The translations under genes and the position numbers were made by a program. This document shows positions 1-9,478 of a DNA stretch of 64,000 bases, piece after piece (the stretch's first letter is position 1; each line of letters opens with the position of its first letter). Where the stretch lies: assembly GCF_030248535.1 (NCBI RefSeq), contig NZ_JAHGAJ010000001.1, positions 1-64,000 on the forward strand, read 5' to 3'. This DNA comes from Vibrio sp. D404a (GTDB taxonomy: Bacteria > Pseudomonadota > Gammaproteobacteria > Enterobacterales > Vibrionaceae). The notes beneath the pieces were generated by a model. That model worked only from the letters and a program-made list of their open reading frames with translations. It ran no database searches and was not told the DNA's origin.

Positions 1-596
1 AGCCAGAGCCAGAGCCAGTAAAACAAGCGGTTCCTAAAAAAGCACCTGTAAAAAAGCCAGAGGTGCAAAAGAAAGAGTCAGTGAAAAAGAAACCGTTACC
101 GAAAGAAAAACCACCAGCGAAAGAGCGTAAAGTTGAGCCAAAGCCCAAAGAGAAAGTTGTCGAACCAAAACCTCAAGAAGCCAAGGTTAAACCTTCCCCT
201 GAATTGCTCGCGCAAAAGAAAGTTGGAGAGCAAGGTGTAGACGGTTCGAAGCAGCAAAACGTTCAGCAAAAAGAAACCGGTGCAGGGAACCAAGCGGGCG
301 GTATCGCTGATGAAGCGCAGTTTGACTACTATATTCGCCAGCACCTACTTTCTAAAAAGGTGACGCCTAAGATATTGAAATCAAGGCGTAAACAGGGCGT
401 AGTGGTGGTCGTATTTACCCTCGATAGATTGGGGATGATCAAAGATTATAAAATCGCGAAGCCTTCTCGAGTTCGTGAGTTTGATCGTGCCGCAATTAAG
501 CTTGTTCGAAAAGCGGAACCGTTTCCTGCTGCACCCGATTTCGTCACATGGAAGCAGCGCGAATACAGTATCGATATCTCATACAGTGTGAAATAG
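1..596 (+). CDS. tonB: TonB family energy transducer (5' end outside window)
   Basis: This is the C-terminal part of a TonB protein, which carries proton-motive energy from ExbBD in the inner membrane to outer-membrane siderophore or heme receptors. The reading frame is open from base 3, so the gene begins before the window; the GTG at 63 is an internal valine codon, not the start. The visible part begins with Pro-Glu and Pro-Lys repeats, the periplasm-spanning segment, followed by a Gln/Gly-rich linker and a TonB C-terminal domain (VVVVVFTLDRLGMI, then FDRAAIKLVRKAEPFP). The next gene, 43 bp downstream, is a siderophore ferric reductase, so the pair probably serves iron uptake. Exact receptor partners cannot be told from this window. 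Confidence 0.9.
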   Translation, partial: PEPEPVKQAVPKKAPVKKPEVQKKESVKKKPLPKEKPPAKERKVEPKPKEKVVEPKPQEAKVKPSPELLAQKKVGEQGVDGSKQQNVQQKETGAGNQAGGIADEAQFDYYIRQHLLSKKVTPKILKSRRKQGVVVVVFTLDRLGMIKDYKIAKPSRVREFDRAAIKLVRKAEPFPAAPDFVTWKQREYSIDISYSVK

Positions 597-639
597 ATAA
601 TGCACAGTTTGTCTGTGAACAACAAAGTTAAGTTTTAGA

Positions 640-1491
640 ATGAAAATCAAATCAATCCAGGCCGCTCCCTTAAAGGTGGTTTCATCGGGCTTTACCACAA
701 CGGACTTTAACCACCTGCAATCTTTATGGGGGGAAAGAAAACACTACTCGCTAGAGCTGGCGTTAAACGAATTAATGCAGGTTGATCAACGCCATGAACT
801 CAAAGTGCTTAGCGACGAAAATATCGACTTGAATACTTGGCTAAACGAATCCTTCGCACAGCTGATGTCTCTACATGCTGAGCACACTCAGTTAGGGACT
901 GCGGTATGCGCATCTTTATGGCACAAACAGCTTGTCGAGCTGATTTTTCCGACCTTGGTCGCGTTGCGCTGGAAATATGGGATTGTTCCAGAGACAGACG
1001 CGAAGGCGATTCATTTAAACATCGAACCTAATGGTAGAATCAATACCATCGCGCTCGAAAACCAAGACAGCCGAGCTCTGAGTGACCTAGCGTTAGATAA
1101 AAAACTTGCTGAAGTTGTCGCTAATATTGGGGCTCAACTAGAGCCTATTTTTGCCGAGCAACGTGTGAATAGAAAACGTTTTTGGGGCAACTTGAGCAAC
1201 GCTCTAGCGCAAGGCTTCACTCGATTGTCTGATCATCGCAAGAATGGTCTGAGCCATGACCAAAGCGAGACTGTTGAAAAGTGGCTCTTTTCAATATTAG
1301 GTGAGAAGAATAGTTTGGTGGAGATCAAATCGACCTCAAACCAAAGTGGTTATGCACTGTTTGCACGAAGGAAAACATGCTGTTTAAAGTACAAGCTTGA
1401 TAAAGTTCGAATGTGTAAAACGTGCAGTTTGATGGCGATTGAAGAGCAGCAACAGTTTTATGAAAGCAAGTATGCCTTGAAATCGGCGTAA
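640..1491 (+). CDS. Siderophore ferric iron reductase, FhuF-like (AHA_1954 type)
   Basis: A 283-residue cytoplasmic protein that probably reduces the iron of imported ferric siderophores so that it is released. The decisive feature is the C-terminal cysteine pattern CC-x10-C-x2-C (TCCLKYKLDKVRMCKTC), which binds the 2Fe-2S cluster in FhuF-type reductases. The rest of the protein is helical without other motifs I recognise. Length and pattern fit the family known in Vibrio and Aeromonas as AHA_1954. It follows tonB by 43 bp on the same strand and is probably co-transcribed. Fur control is likely from the function, but the promoter lies outside the window. The cofactor motif is seen; the substrate is inferred. 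Confidence 0.8.
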   Translation: MKIKSIQAAPLKVVSSGFTTTDFNHLQSLWGERKHYSLELALNELMQVDQRHELKVLSDENIDLNTWLNESFAQLMSLHAEHTQLGTAVCASLWHKQLVELIFPTLVALRWKYGIVPETDAKAIHLNIEPNGRINTIALENQDSRALSDLALDKKLAEVVANIGAQLEPIFAEQRVNRKRFWGNLSNALAQGFTRLSDHRKNGLSHDQSETVEKWLFSILGEKNSLVEIKSTSNQSGYALFARRKTCCLKYKLDKVRMCKTCSLMAIEEQQQFYESKYALKSA

Positions 1492-1586
1492 GCCTTATAG
1501 ATTTTAGGGTATGTAGGTTGATGTTCTTCTCTACATTTTTGATTTCACTAGCGTGATAGCTTAAACAAAACCTTGAAGGAAATGCC

Positions 1587-2768
1587 GTGATTGAAGCCTT
1601 TGCGATTAAAAATTACCGCTCTTTAAAAGAGATAGTAGCACCATTGTCGAGTTTAAATGTGGTGACTGGCGCTAATGGCAGTGGTAAATCAAACCTCTAC
1701 AAAGCACTAAAACTGCTCAGCGAAACTGCGGACGGAAACTTGATTTCTGCATTGGCTCAAAGTGGCGGTTTGGAGTCCATTTTTTGGGCGGGGCCAGAAA
1801 AGTTATCGCGCGAGATGATTCAAGGTACGGCACCAATTCAAGGGGCGTACAAAAAGCGAAAACCGACACGGCTGGAGTTTGGCTTCGCTGGCGAAGAGTT
1901 CAGTTACAGTATTTCACTAGGGCTACCGTCTCCTGATACTGGTGACAACCCTGACCCGACGCTATTTCAGTTTGATCCAGTTATTCGCAGAGAGTGTATT
2001 TGGGTGGGCTCGTCATACAGACCTGCAAGCTGTTTAGTCGATAGGCAGGGCCCGATAGTGAAGATTCGCGAGGGCCGCTCTTGGCGTGTGCATGCCGACC
2101 ATCTTTCAACGCTCGATAGTATTCTTACAGAGCTTGCCGACCCGAGCAGTGCACCTGAAATTTTCCGAGTGAGAGAACAAATCAGACTCTGGCGTTTCTA
2201 CGATCAGTTCCGTACTGATGTCGACTCACCCATTCGTCAGTCTAGAATTGGTACGTTTACGCCTGTGCTTGATCATGAGGGGCATGGGTTACTCGCTGCA
2301 CTGAGAACCATTTATGAAATTGGTGATCGAGAAGCGTTAGCGGCAGCGATTGACGACGCTTTCCCCGGAGCAACAATCTCAATCACTAAAGGTGAAGACA
2401 ACCGCTTCTCACTGTTGTTCTTCCAAGAGGGGTTATTAAGACCACTTAAAGTATCCGAGATCTCGGACGGAACTCTTCGCTATCTATTGCTTGTTGCTGC
2501 ATTGTTGACCCCAAGGCCACCCTCTTTGTTGGTATTGAACGAGCCGGAAACCAGCTTACACCCTGATTTACTCCCAGCTCTAGGGCGACTTATTATTAAA
2601 GCTTCTGAAGTGGCGCAAGTTTGGGTGGTGTCTCATGCTTCCCGTTTAGTCTCGACGTTAGAAGAGCACCCTGAATGTAATTCTATCTTCTTAGATAAAC
2701 AGTTGGGTGAAACTTGCATTCCGGGGCAGGGAATACTCGACACGCCGCTTTGGAAATGGGCGAACTAG
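1587..2768 (+). CDS. AAA family ATPase (AAA_21, COG4637-like)
   Basis: A 393-residue ABC/RecF-like ATPase of unknown role. The N-terminus reads like RecF/OLD proteins, with a Walker A GANGSGKS near residues 29-36. A degenerate signature (ISDGTLRYLLL) and the Walker B/D-loop block LLVLNEPETSLHP lie near residues 300-325, where Asn replaces the usual Asp, as is common in this subgroup. The start is the GTG at 1587, preceded by the ribosome-binding site GAAGGA at 1575-1580. It stands alone, about 95 bp after the siderophore reductase and convergent with dgcA. No nuclease (TOPRIM) domain or partner gene is visible, so defence or DNA-repair roles are only possibilities. Confidence 0.75.
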   Translation: MIEAFAIKNYRSLKEIVAPLSSLNVVTGANGSGKSNLYKALKLLSETADGNLISALAQSGGLESIFWAGPEKLSREMIQGTAPIQGAYKKRKPTRLEFGFAGEEFSYSISLGLPSPDTGDNPDPTLFQFDPVIRRECIWVGSSYRPASCLVDRQGPIVKIREGRSWRVHADHLSTLDSILTELADPSSAPEIFRVREQIRLWRFYDQFRTDVDSPIRQSRIGTFTPVLDHEGHGLLAALRTIYEIGDREALAAAIDDAFPGATISITKGEDNRFSLLFFQEGLLRPLKVSEISDGTLRYLLLVAALLTPRPPSLLVLNEPETSLHPDLLPALGRLIIKASEVAQVWVVSHASRLVSTLEEHPECNSIFLDKQLGETCIPGQGILDTPLWKWAN

Positions 2769-2800
2769 CTCACTTGAGTCCCCACTCTATTGAAAGCAAG

Positions 2801-2822
2801 GCTGCCCTGTGTTGAGGGCAGC
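2801..2822. terminator. Hairpin between convergent genes
   Basis: An 8-bp stem GCTGCCCT/AGGGCAGC with a 6-nt loop sits between the convergent ATPase and dgcA genes. There is no long T-run on either side, so it is a plausible but weak bidirectional terminator. Confidence 0.45.
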
Positions 2823-2851
2823 TAACGAAACATCTCGGTTAGATGAAAAGG

Positions 2852-3817
2852 CTATAGGTGCAGTTTTCCAGAGTGATATTTAAGTCCGTCTTCAACATCT
2901 CCTCCAAGCAATACCGGGCCGTCCAAATCAACCACCTCTGCATTGGTTGCAATTGGCAAAGCGGCCTTCATTGCGATCGACGTACCCAGCATGCAACCAG
3001 CCATAATAGAGAAGCCGTTTTCGCGAGCTTGCTTTTCCAAGAGCAACGCTTCTGTTAACCCACCTGTTTTATCGAGTTTAATATTAACCATTTCATAAAG
3101 CCCTTTCAGGTCGGCAAGTTGTGCTCTAGTGTGGCAGCTTTCGTCTGCACAGAGTGGAATAGGGTGCTTAATACTGGCTAGGGGATGGTCTTCCCCTGAC
3201 GGTAAAGGTTGCTCAATCATGGTGATATCAAAAGGGGCGAGCTGTTCGAATAACTGTTCTAAATTGAGAGAGCCCCAAGCTTCATTTGCATCGAGTATGA
3301 TCTTGCAATTGGGGGCGGCAGATCTGACCGCTGCGACACGTTCAATTACTGCTTCGCTATCCAGTTTTACTTTGAGCAGTGATGCGCCTTGCTCGACATA
3401 CTGTGCTGCTTGTTCGGCCATTTTATGGACATCGCCAATCGATACTGTCATAGCGGTTTCAATCGCATTGTCGACATGGAAATGTGGCGAAGGAAATGAG
3501 GTCTCTTCTACCTTTCCAATCAAGTCCCAAAGAGCACAATCGACGGCGTTGCGCGCGGCGCCCGCTGGCATGTTTTGCAATCGCTGTTTGGCCATTTGAG
3601 GTGAAAGGTTTTCTAACTCGGGTACCCAGGCTTCTATTTGGGCAATGACTGACTCAACGCTTTCGCCATATCTAGGATAAGGAGTACATTCGCCTGTACC
3701 TTGCTGTTGTTTATGTGACGTTGTCACTCTTACGGTGTGGCAGTGGGTTCGAGCACCCCTTGATATAACAAAAGGAGTTGCGAGTTCAATACTGTGTGCC
3801 TTGGCTTCTATTAACAT
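2852..3817 (-). CDS. dgcA: N-acetyl-D-glutamate racemase / dipeptide epimerase-type enolase superfamily enzyme
   Basis: A 321-residue member of the enolase superfamily, L-Ala-D/L-Glu epimerase subgroup. Visible active-site residues are K149-V-K151, metal ligands D176 (ILDANEAW), E202 (IEQP) and D225 (CADES), and the second lysine region NIKLDKTGG near 247. The gene follows a DUF1611 gene by 16 bp and a LysR gene further upstream. That arrangement matches the published DgcR-DgcN-DgcA D-glutamate route of marine bacteria: DgcN acetylates D-Glu, DgcA racemises N-acetyl-D-Glu, and a deacetylase then gives L-Glu. Sequence alone would equally fit a cell-wall dipeptide epimerase (YcjG); the neighbour decides the call. 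Confidence 0.8.
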   Translation of the reverse strand: MLIEAKAHSIELATPFVISRGARTHCHTVRVTTSHKQQQGTGECTPYPRYGESVESVIAQIEAWVPELENLSPQMAKQRLQNMPAGAARNAVDCALWDLIGKVEETSFPSPHFHVDNAIETAMTVSIGDVHKMAEQAAQYVEQGASLLKVKLDSEAVIERVAAVRSAAPNCKIILDANEAWGSLNLEQLFEQLAPFDITMIEQPLPSGEDHPLASIKHPIPLCADESCHTRAQLADLKGLYEMVNIKLDKTGGLTEALLLEKQARENGFSIMAGCMLGTSIAMKAALPIATNAEVVDLDGPVLLGGDVEDGLKYHSGKLHL

Positions 3818-3833
3818 GATCCGTTCTCACCAA

Positions 3834-4841
3834 TTAAAATTTGGTATTCAGGTTGTGGGCAATAGACTGAATACCAAAACGTACAGGGTCGGTAACAGGT
3901 ACTCGATAGGTCTCTTGCCACTCGGCGCAAAGTATTTTGGCTTCATCATCATTGAGCGCCGATGTGTTGAGACTAATCCCTGCCAATGCTGCGTTAGGGT
4001 TGGTTAATCTTGCTGCTATCAAGTTTGCTTCTATCGTGGCAGAAATTGAAGGGACTTTACAATGTGGAAGATGGCGAATGTGAGGTCGTCCTACTTCATG
4101 ACACAAGACCAGAGCATCAGCTTGAGCGCCATGGAGCAACCCTAAACTCACGCCAGCAAAAGAGGGGTTAAATAGTGAGCCTTGTCCCTCAATGATGTCC
4201 CAATCATGATCATTGAAGTCTGGGCTGATGGCTTCTACCGCACCCGAAATAAAATCGGCGACTACAGCGTCAATGGAGATACCATCTCCTGCAACGAGAA
4301 TCCCCGTTTGTCCCGTTGCTTTGAATTGAGCACTCACGTTTAGGTCTTGTAATGCTTTCTCTAGTGCCAGAGCGGTAAACATTTTTCCGACAGAACAATC
4401 TGTTCCCACGGTAAGGACACGTTTTCCTTGGCGAGGGAAGCCCGTACCAACATCCAACGGCGCATCGTAATGGCGCACATCATGAAGTTTGGTTTGGCCT
4501 GCGGTTTGAAGCTCTGCAAGCTCAGGAATGTCGGCTAGTCGTGAATGCATACCTGAAGCAATATCAAAGCCTAGCTGTGCCGCTTTTATAAGGGTGCTCT
4601 TCCAAGATTCTGGGATCACGCCACCCGCATTGGCTGTGCCGATGACTAGCGTCTTGGCGCCCTGACTTTGTGCTTGTTCTAGCGTCAATTCATTTAAGCC
4701 TAGAGAGACGGTCTCTTTAGTAAGCCTTAACTCTCCGATGCACAATTCTGGTCGCCAAAGTGCAATACCTCGGGCCGTTTTTGCTGAAATTGGGTCAGTG
4801 ACGTCGCCTAAGAAAAGTAGGTAGGGTTGAGCGATAGACAT
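3834..4841 (-). CDS. dgcN: D-glutamate N-acetyltransferase DgcN (DUF1611)
   Basis: A 335-residue DUF1611 protein. The N-terminal half is Rossmann-like and the C-terminal half has a P-loop-like motif GTDCSVGKM near residues 146-154. Members once labelled as hypothetical or NAD-dependent epimerases were shown in a marine Pseudoalteromonas to N-acetylate D-glutamate. The gene lies between dgcA (16 bp downstream) and a LysR gene on the same strand, the expected order of the D-glutamate module. Inference: cytoplasmic first step in use of D-Glu from peptidoglycan or seawater as nitrogen and carbon source. No frameshift or missing motif was seen. Confidence 0.78.
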   Translation of the reverse strand: MSIAQPYLLFLGDVTDPISAKTARGIALWRPELCIGELRLTKETVSLGLNELTLEQAQSQGAKTLVIGTANAGGVIPESWKSTLIKAAQLGFDIASGMHSRLADIPELAELQTAGQTKLHDVRHYDAPLDVGTGFPRQGKRVLTVGTDCSVGKMFTALALEKALQDLNVSAQFKATGQTGILVAGDGISIDAVVADFISGAVEAISPDFNDHDWDIIEGQGSLFNPSFAGVSLGLLHGAQADALVLCHEVGRPHIRHLPHCKVPSISATIEANLIAARLTNPNAALAGISLNTSALNDDEAKILCAEWQETYRVPVTDPVRFGIQSIAHNLNTKF

Positions 4842-4920
4842 TGTGCATCCTTGTTATACGGTGGTGTGTGCAACCACAGTAAAAGGGCAGGGTATGTATA
4901 TCGAATGCTTATTTGTTGTC

Positions 4921-4945
4921 AGCCTATAACAAGAGGTTATAGGCT
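4921..4945 (-). terminator. Perfect hairpin overlapping the dgcR stop codon
   Basis: A 10-bp perfect inverted repeat AGCCTATAAC/GTTATAGGCT with a 5-nt loop overlaps the end of dgcR and lies about 80 bp before dgcN. There is no T-run after it, so it may limit read-through or process the dgcR-dgcN transcript instead of ending it fully. Confidence 0.45.
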
Positions 4946-5803
4946 GTTCTCTAACTGTTGTACGAACGCTCTGGCGGCGATGTTTAATGGCGCATGCTCG
5001 GCATAAAGTAAAGAGACAGAGATATCGATAGCGGGGTCTAGATTGATACAACTAACTCGGCCTTGGTATTGCTGTGCGGTCCAAGGATCTACGATGGCAC
5101 AACCAACGTTTTGGGCGACCAGTTCCGCGGCGGAGCTGTAGTTTCTTACCGTTACTTTTGGGTGGTAGTCTGGCATCAGCGTATGTATTGCTTGGTCGAG
5201 TTGAGCTCCTAATGGGTCTCGGCTGTCTAAACCTATCAGCGTGTTTTGGCCTGAAAGGAGTTGCTGAAGACTTACGGGCTCTGATGCCGCTAGTGAAAGC
5301 GGTTTGATCACGCGCATTTCAGATGTCACCAATGTTTTTTGTACCAAAGCATTAGGGGCATCGTTACCAAAACAAATCGCAAGATCGATTTGATTTTTTA
5401 ACAGGGCATCACACAGCTCGTCTTGGTTTCCTGTTGATACTTCAATGGTGTAGTCACCACTTTTACATATTTGAGCTATCAGTGGGGCCAACATAGTGGA
5501 AGACAAAATAGGAGGCGCCCCAATGGTTAGGTGCTTATCGCCGGCTTTTATCTTGTTGGTTAGGTTACGAAATTGCCCAAGCTGTTGGTAGATTTTTTCA
5601 GCCTCAGGAAGTAGAAGGTGCGCTTCTTTGGTTGGAACCAGTCGCCCTTTGATACGTTCAAACAGTGCAAACCCCAATTGTTGCTCAGTATGAGATAACA
5701 CGCGCGTGACGTTCGGCTGTGATACATGAAGTGTTTTAGCTGCGCCAGAGACGGTGCCTGATTTCATTACCGCATAAAAGATTTCGAGTTGTCTTAAGTT
5801 CAC
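4937..5803 (-). CDS. dgcR: LysR family regulator, probable DgcR
   Basis: A 288-residue LysR-type regulator. The N-terminal winged helix is clear (MNLRQLEIFYAVMKSGTVSG followed by AAKTLHVSQPNVTRVL), and a substrate-binding domain fills the rest. It lies directly upstream of dgcN-dgcA on the same strand, separated by 95 bp that includes a hairpin. In the published pathway a LysR protein, DgcR, induces dgcN and dgcA in response to D-glutamate, and the same role is inferred here. The co-directional layout, instead of the usual divergent LysR layout, suggests a separate dgcN promoter in the 4842-4936 gap. Confidence 0.75.
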   Translation of the reverse strand: MNLRQLEIFYAVMKSGTVSGAAKTLHVSQPNVTRVLSHTEQQLGFALFERIKGRLVPTKEAHLLLPEAEKIYQQLGQFRNLTNKIKAGDKHLTIGAPPILSSTMLAPLIAQICKSGDYTIEVSTGNQDELCDALLKNQIDLAICFGNDAPNALVQKTLVTSEMRVIKPLSLAASEPVSLQQLLSGQNTLIGLDSRDPLGAQLDQAIHTLMPDYHPKVTVRNYSSAAELVAQNVGCAIVDPWTAQQYQGRVSCINLDPAIDISVSLLYAEHAPLNIAARAFVQQLENSL

Positions 5804-6447
5804 GTCTTTGGCCGCTGGTGATTACAAGTTTCATCACATTAAATGAAAAACCAAGGCAATTGAAGGGGAAAGTTATCATGCGAATTTGGAATTATTGATT
5901 GAATAAATGAAACGTATGGAAACAAATAAAAACATGTTAACCAGTCATGTTGGCTTGATAAATATAAGTGTGACTACCAGTATTTATTGTGAATAAATAT
6001 GCTAATGGAGACGGCCCATCAAGTGTTATATCTGAATGCGAGGTCATTAAATAGTGGGCTTGCGGTATAAACAAGTTATCAATAAGCCTTGTGCCCGGTA
6101 TTTCCTAACCCTTAAGTGGTATGGTTTCTTTTATGTTCGACTATGAAAAAGATCATTAAACTCAAATACTAAGATGTGGTTCACTTTTGAGACAGGCGTG
6201 CAAAAACCTTGGCTTACCCGAGATTTTAGTTTGACATTTAAATGATTTGGCTGTTTTTAATATCAACATATATTGTTATTTAATCTCGAATAAGATTGAA
6301 ATCTCATTCTGATTATATTTGTTTTTACTTAGCGAATCACTATTGGTAATATATTTTATAAATTTAAATTCTTTATAATACTCTCCTATCTGGTGATGTA
6401 TATCATCCAAGAAATAGGGGGGTATTTTTTTTCAATGGAAGTCAGGC
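5804..6447. other. Gene-free AT-rich gap upstream of the diguanylate cyclase
   Basis: About 640 bp without a coding frame that looks real. It holds the dgcR promoter on one side and the diguanylate cyclase promoter on the other. A TATAAT hexamer at 6374-6379 is followed by a short dyad GATG-TATAT-CATC at about 6395-6407, only some 40 bp before the start codon. No good -35 box is visible. No small RNA could be supported. Confidence 0.5.
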
Positions 6448-8016
6448 ATGACGTCAGTGATTGGTCATCGAATTAACTTACGACTACTTGTCTTATCTTT
6501 GTGTATTCTGAGTGTCGCTATTACGTTGATGAACGTATTCCACTCGAGCTACCGAGCTCAACACGAACTTATTATCAATAAGAACCTAGAAGCAAATCGT
6601 GTATATGCTGACAAGATGGCAGCAATGACCGATGTGTATGTTGAGCAAGTTATGTCTCAACTGAAGTACAGTGCGCAATTGCTCTCTTCTCGTCTCAATG
6701 ATGCCAACTTTGTCACTCAAGAAACAACGAGACTGAAACAACAGACGGATTCATTCAATTCGGTGTATGTGGTGGATGACGAGGGTGTGATCGCGTCGAT
6801 TATGCCAGTGAGCGTGGACATTAAGGGTGTCAAACTCACTACTGAACGTTCTAGGCAGTCATTGCGAGCAAAAGCACCTTTGATTTCCGACCCATTTATC
6901 TCGCCTGCGGGTAATTATCTTATCAGCATGACCTATCCGATATTCTCCCCTCAAGACAGGTATCTTGGGTATGTTGGTGGGAGTATCTACCTTGAAGACT
7001 CAAGCCTTCTTAGCAACTTGTTGAGTCGCCATAACTACAAAGATGGTTCGTATCTGTATGTGGTCGACAGAAATCGTTCGCTGATCTATCACCCGCAAAA
7101 GAACCGCATCGGTGAAGTGGTGTTGGGGAACGCGGCGATTGAAGAGGTGCTCAACGTAGGTGATGGCGCTATGGGGATAACAAACACTCAAGGCGTCGCC
7201 ATGCTGTCAGGGTTTGCTATGGTGAAAAGTACTGGGTGGGGGATCGTCGCCCAAACGCCGAAAGATAGAGCGATTTTAGAATTAGAATCTCAAATGCAGT
7301 ACGTAATGTTCGAATCTATTCCTGTAGGAATTGGGACTCTGTTTTTCATCTGGATTTCTGCAATTTATATCTCAAGGCCACTGTGGCAACTCGCCAACAC
7401 AGTAAATAAGCTCGATACCACACAACTGGTAACCAGCGAGTTGAGCAGTGTTAAACCTTGGTATTTTGAAGCATCCCAGCTCAAGCTAAGTTATGAAAAC
7501 ACCTTTAATTTGGTTTCTCATCAACTAGAGAAACTGCACTCTGAAAACCTGACCGACCCGATGACAGGGCTGTTAAATCGACGTGGACTGAAGAGAGCTA
7601 TCGAGAACTTTCAAAATAGCGACTCGCTTGTGTCTGTACTGGCATTGGATATTGACCATTTTAAAGCTGTAAATGACAAATATGGCCATCAATTTGGCGA
7701 CCTGCTGCTCAAGCAAACCGCGGATTTGATGAAAGCTCAGGTTCGAGATGTTGATATTGTGTGTCGTTCTGGCGGTGAGGAGTTCATCATTTTTTTAGAC
7801 GGCTCCAGTATGGATGTTGCCTACGAGATCGCGGAGCGCATTCGACTGTCAATTGAATCAGATATTACATCGCTCGAAGAGGGTACCACGATCTCGATTG
7901 GTGTTGCACAGTGGTACGGTGATGCTACACCAATATCGTCGACACTTGAGCTTGCAGACAACGCTTTATACAAGGCTAAAAGAAATGGCCGCAATCGAAC
8001 GGAGCTGTTCTCTTAA
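6448..8016 (+). CDS. Membrane diguanylate cyclase with periplasmic Cache sensor
   Basis: A 522-residue c-di-GMP synthase. An N-terminal membrane segment (about residues 10-30) is followed by a large periplasmic Cache-type domain (about 35-280, including YVVDDEGVIAS and YLYVVDRNRSLIYHP), a second membrane segment near 285-310, and a GGDEF domain from about 360. The active-site motif is GGEEF at 442-446. An inhibitory I-site RDVD lies exactly five residues before it, so both catalysis and product feedback are expected. No EAL domain is present. The ligand is unknown; its position beside D-glutamate and D-serine genes invites a test of amino acids. It is a single-gene unit ending in a strong terminator. 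Confidence 0.9.
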   Translation: MTSVIGHRINLRLLVLSLCILSVAITLMNVFHSSYRAQHELIINKNLEANRVYADKMAAMTDVYVEQVMSQLKYSAQLLSSRLNDANFVTQETTRLKQQTDSFNSVYVVDDEGVIASIMPVSVDIKGVKLTTERSRQSLRAKAPLISDPFISPAGNYLISMTYPIFSPQDRYLGYVGGSIYLEDSSLLSNLLSRHNYKDGSYLYVVDRNRSLIYHPQKNRIGEVVLGNAAIEEVLNVGDGAMGITNTQGVAMLSGFAMVKSTGWGIVAQTPKDRAILELESQMQYVMFESIPVGIGTLFFIWISAIYISRPLWQLANTVNKLDTTQLVTSELSSVKPWYFEASQLKLSYENTFNLVSHQLEKLHSENLTDPMTGLLNRRGLKRAIENFQNSDSLVSVLALDIDHFKAVNDKYGHQFGDLLLKQTADLMKAQVRDVDIVCRSGGEEFIIFLDGSSMDVAYEIAERIRLSIESDITSLEEGTTISIGVAQWYGDATPISSTLELADNALYKAKRNGRNRTELFS

Positions 8017-8053
8017 ACCCTTGTATTGTCCAAAAATAGATACTTGAACGATG

Positions 8054-8084
8054 AGGGGCGCGGTTATAACCGCGCCCCTTTTTT
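8054..8084 (+). terminator. Strong intrinsic terminator after the diguanylate cyclase
   Basis: A fully palindromic GC-rich stem of 13 bp per arm (8054-8079) is followed by a T-run to 8084. It ends the cyclase transcript and separates it from the convergent dsdA. Confidence 0.9.
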
Positions 8085-8141
8085 GATTGTGAGCATTCCT
8101 AGAGCGGTTGGCGCCGGTGGCCAACCGAAAGGCAAGAAGTG

Positions 8142-9478
8142 TTAGTTGCTTGATTGTTCCAGATAGAATTTCATTTCTGATTGAGGAACCATCCCGCCTC
8201 CTGTGGCCCAAACAAGGTGAGTCGCGTTAGCCATTTTGATATCGTCGAAGCCCATTCGCTCTCGGTATTCGTTATTGTTGGTCAAGATCACCGGACCAAG
8301 CATGCCGGCTAGCGCAGAGGGTTCAAGCTGAATGTCTTCCAACTCGCTGAGTTGGCGAAGTAGGCGATACATACGTTCATCAGAGATTGTGATGTAACCG
8401 TCTAACAGCCTTTCCATTGCTCGGCCAACAAAACCAGAAGCGCGACCTACAGCAAGGCCGTCTGCAGCGGTGATATTATCGATACCAATATCTTGGACGC
8501 TGATTTCATCGTGAAGCCCTGTGTGTACGCCAAGTAACATGCATGGTGAGTGGGTAGGCTCAGCAAAAATGCAGTGGACGTGATCGCCAAATGCGGCTTT
8601 CAACCCAAATGCCACACCACCTGGGCCTCCGCCGACGCCACAAGGAAGGTAAACAAACAGTGGGTGCTCAGCATCTACGACAATACTCTTTTCACAAAAC
8701 TGCTGCTTTAATCGCTGTCCAGCCACGGAATATCCTAGAAACAGCGACTGCGAATTCTCATCATCAATGAAAAAACAGCTTGGATCTTTCTCCGCTTCTT
8801 TTCGCCCTTGAGCCACCGCTACTCCATAGTCTTGTAGTCTTGTTCGTATTCGACAACTGTTACTCCATGAGAGCGCAATTTGTCTTTTTTCCACTTTTTG
8901 GCGTCTGCTGACATATGGACTGAGACGGAGAAGCCTAATTTTGCGCTCATGATCCCGATAGACAAGCCAAGATTCCCTGTCGATCCAACGGCAATGCTGA
9001 ACTGGCTAAAGAACGCTTTGAATGGTTCGGTTGCTAATAGTGTGTAGTCATCACTTTCATTGAGCATTCCAGCATCGAGTGCCAATTTCTCTGCGAGTAC
9101 CAGCACCTCATAGATACCACCTCTGGCTTTAATCGAGCCTGAAATAGGTAGGTGGCAGTCTTTCTTTAGCATCAACTGTCCAGTGATATGGGTTACGTAC
9201 TCACTTTCTAAAATTGCTTTCATCGATGGGATGGTGACCACATCAGATTCAATAATACCGTTGCTTTCACGGGTTTCAGGGAAAACATGGGCGAGGTAGG
9301 GCGCAAATCGATTCAGTCTGTCACTGGCGTCTTTAATGTCGCTTTGATCAAGTCCAACATGCGGCAATCCTTCGTCAAAGCTGGTGATAGCAGGGTTGAA
9401 CCAAGCTGTTTCCTTGAGCGAGATTAGCTCTTCAATAAGCGGATATTGTTGGGTGAGTTGGTCAATTGCGATCGTCAT
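8142..9478 (-). pseudogene. dsdA: D-serine ammonia-lyase, frameshifted by an 8-bp tandem duplication
   Basis: The two halves of one PLP enzyme lie in different frames. The N-terminal half (9478 down to about 8827) has the PLP-lysine motif GSIKARGG and the glycine loop GSTGNLG. The C-terminal half (about 8842 down to 8142) has [10 protein letters not shown] and AEPTHSP. Together they match DsdA (about 440 residues) end to end; DsdA converts D-serine to pyruvate and ammonia. At 8827-8842 the 8-mer TAGTCTTG occurs twice in tandem; removing one copy restores [11 protein letters not shown] in frame. The start at 9478 (MTIAID) has an AAAGGT ribosome-binding site; the Met at 9493 does not. The rest is undamaged, so the lesion is recent or reversible. 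Confidence 0.92.

Noticed and set aside
1-62. Repeated Pro-Glu coding units that look like a short tandem repeat
   Set aside because: They are the in-frame Pro-rich spacer of TonB, a normal feature of the family.
8055-8078. 24-bp perfect palindrome considered as an operator
   Set aside because: GC-rich stem followed by T-run directly after a gene; an intrinsic terminator explains it fully.
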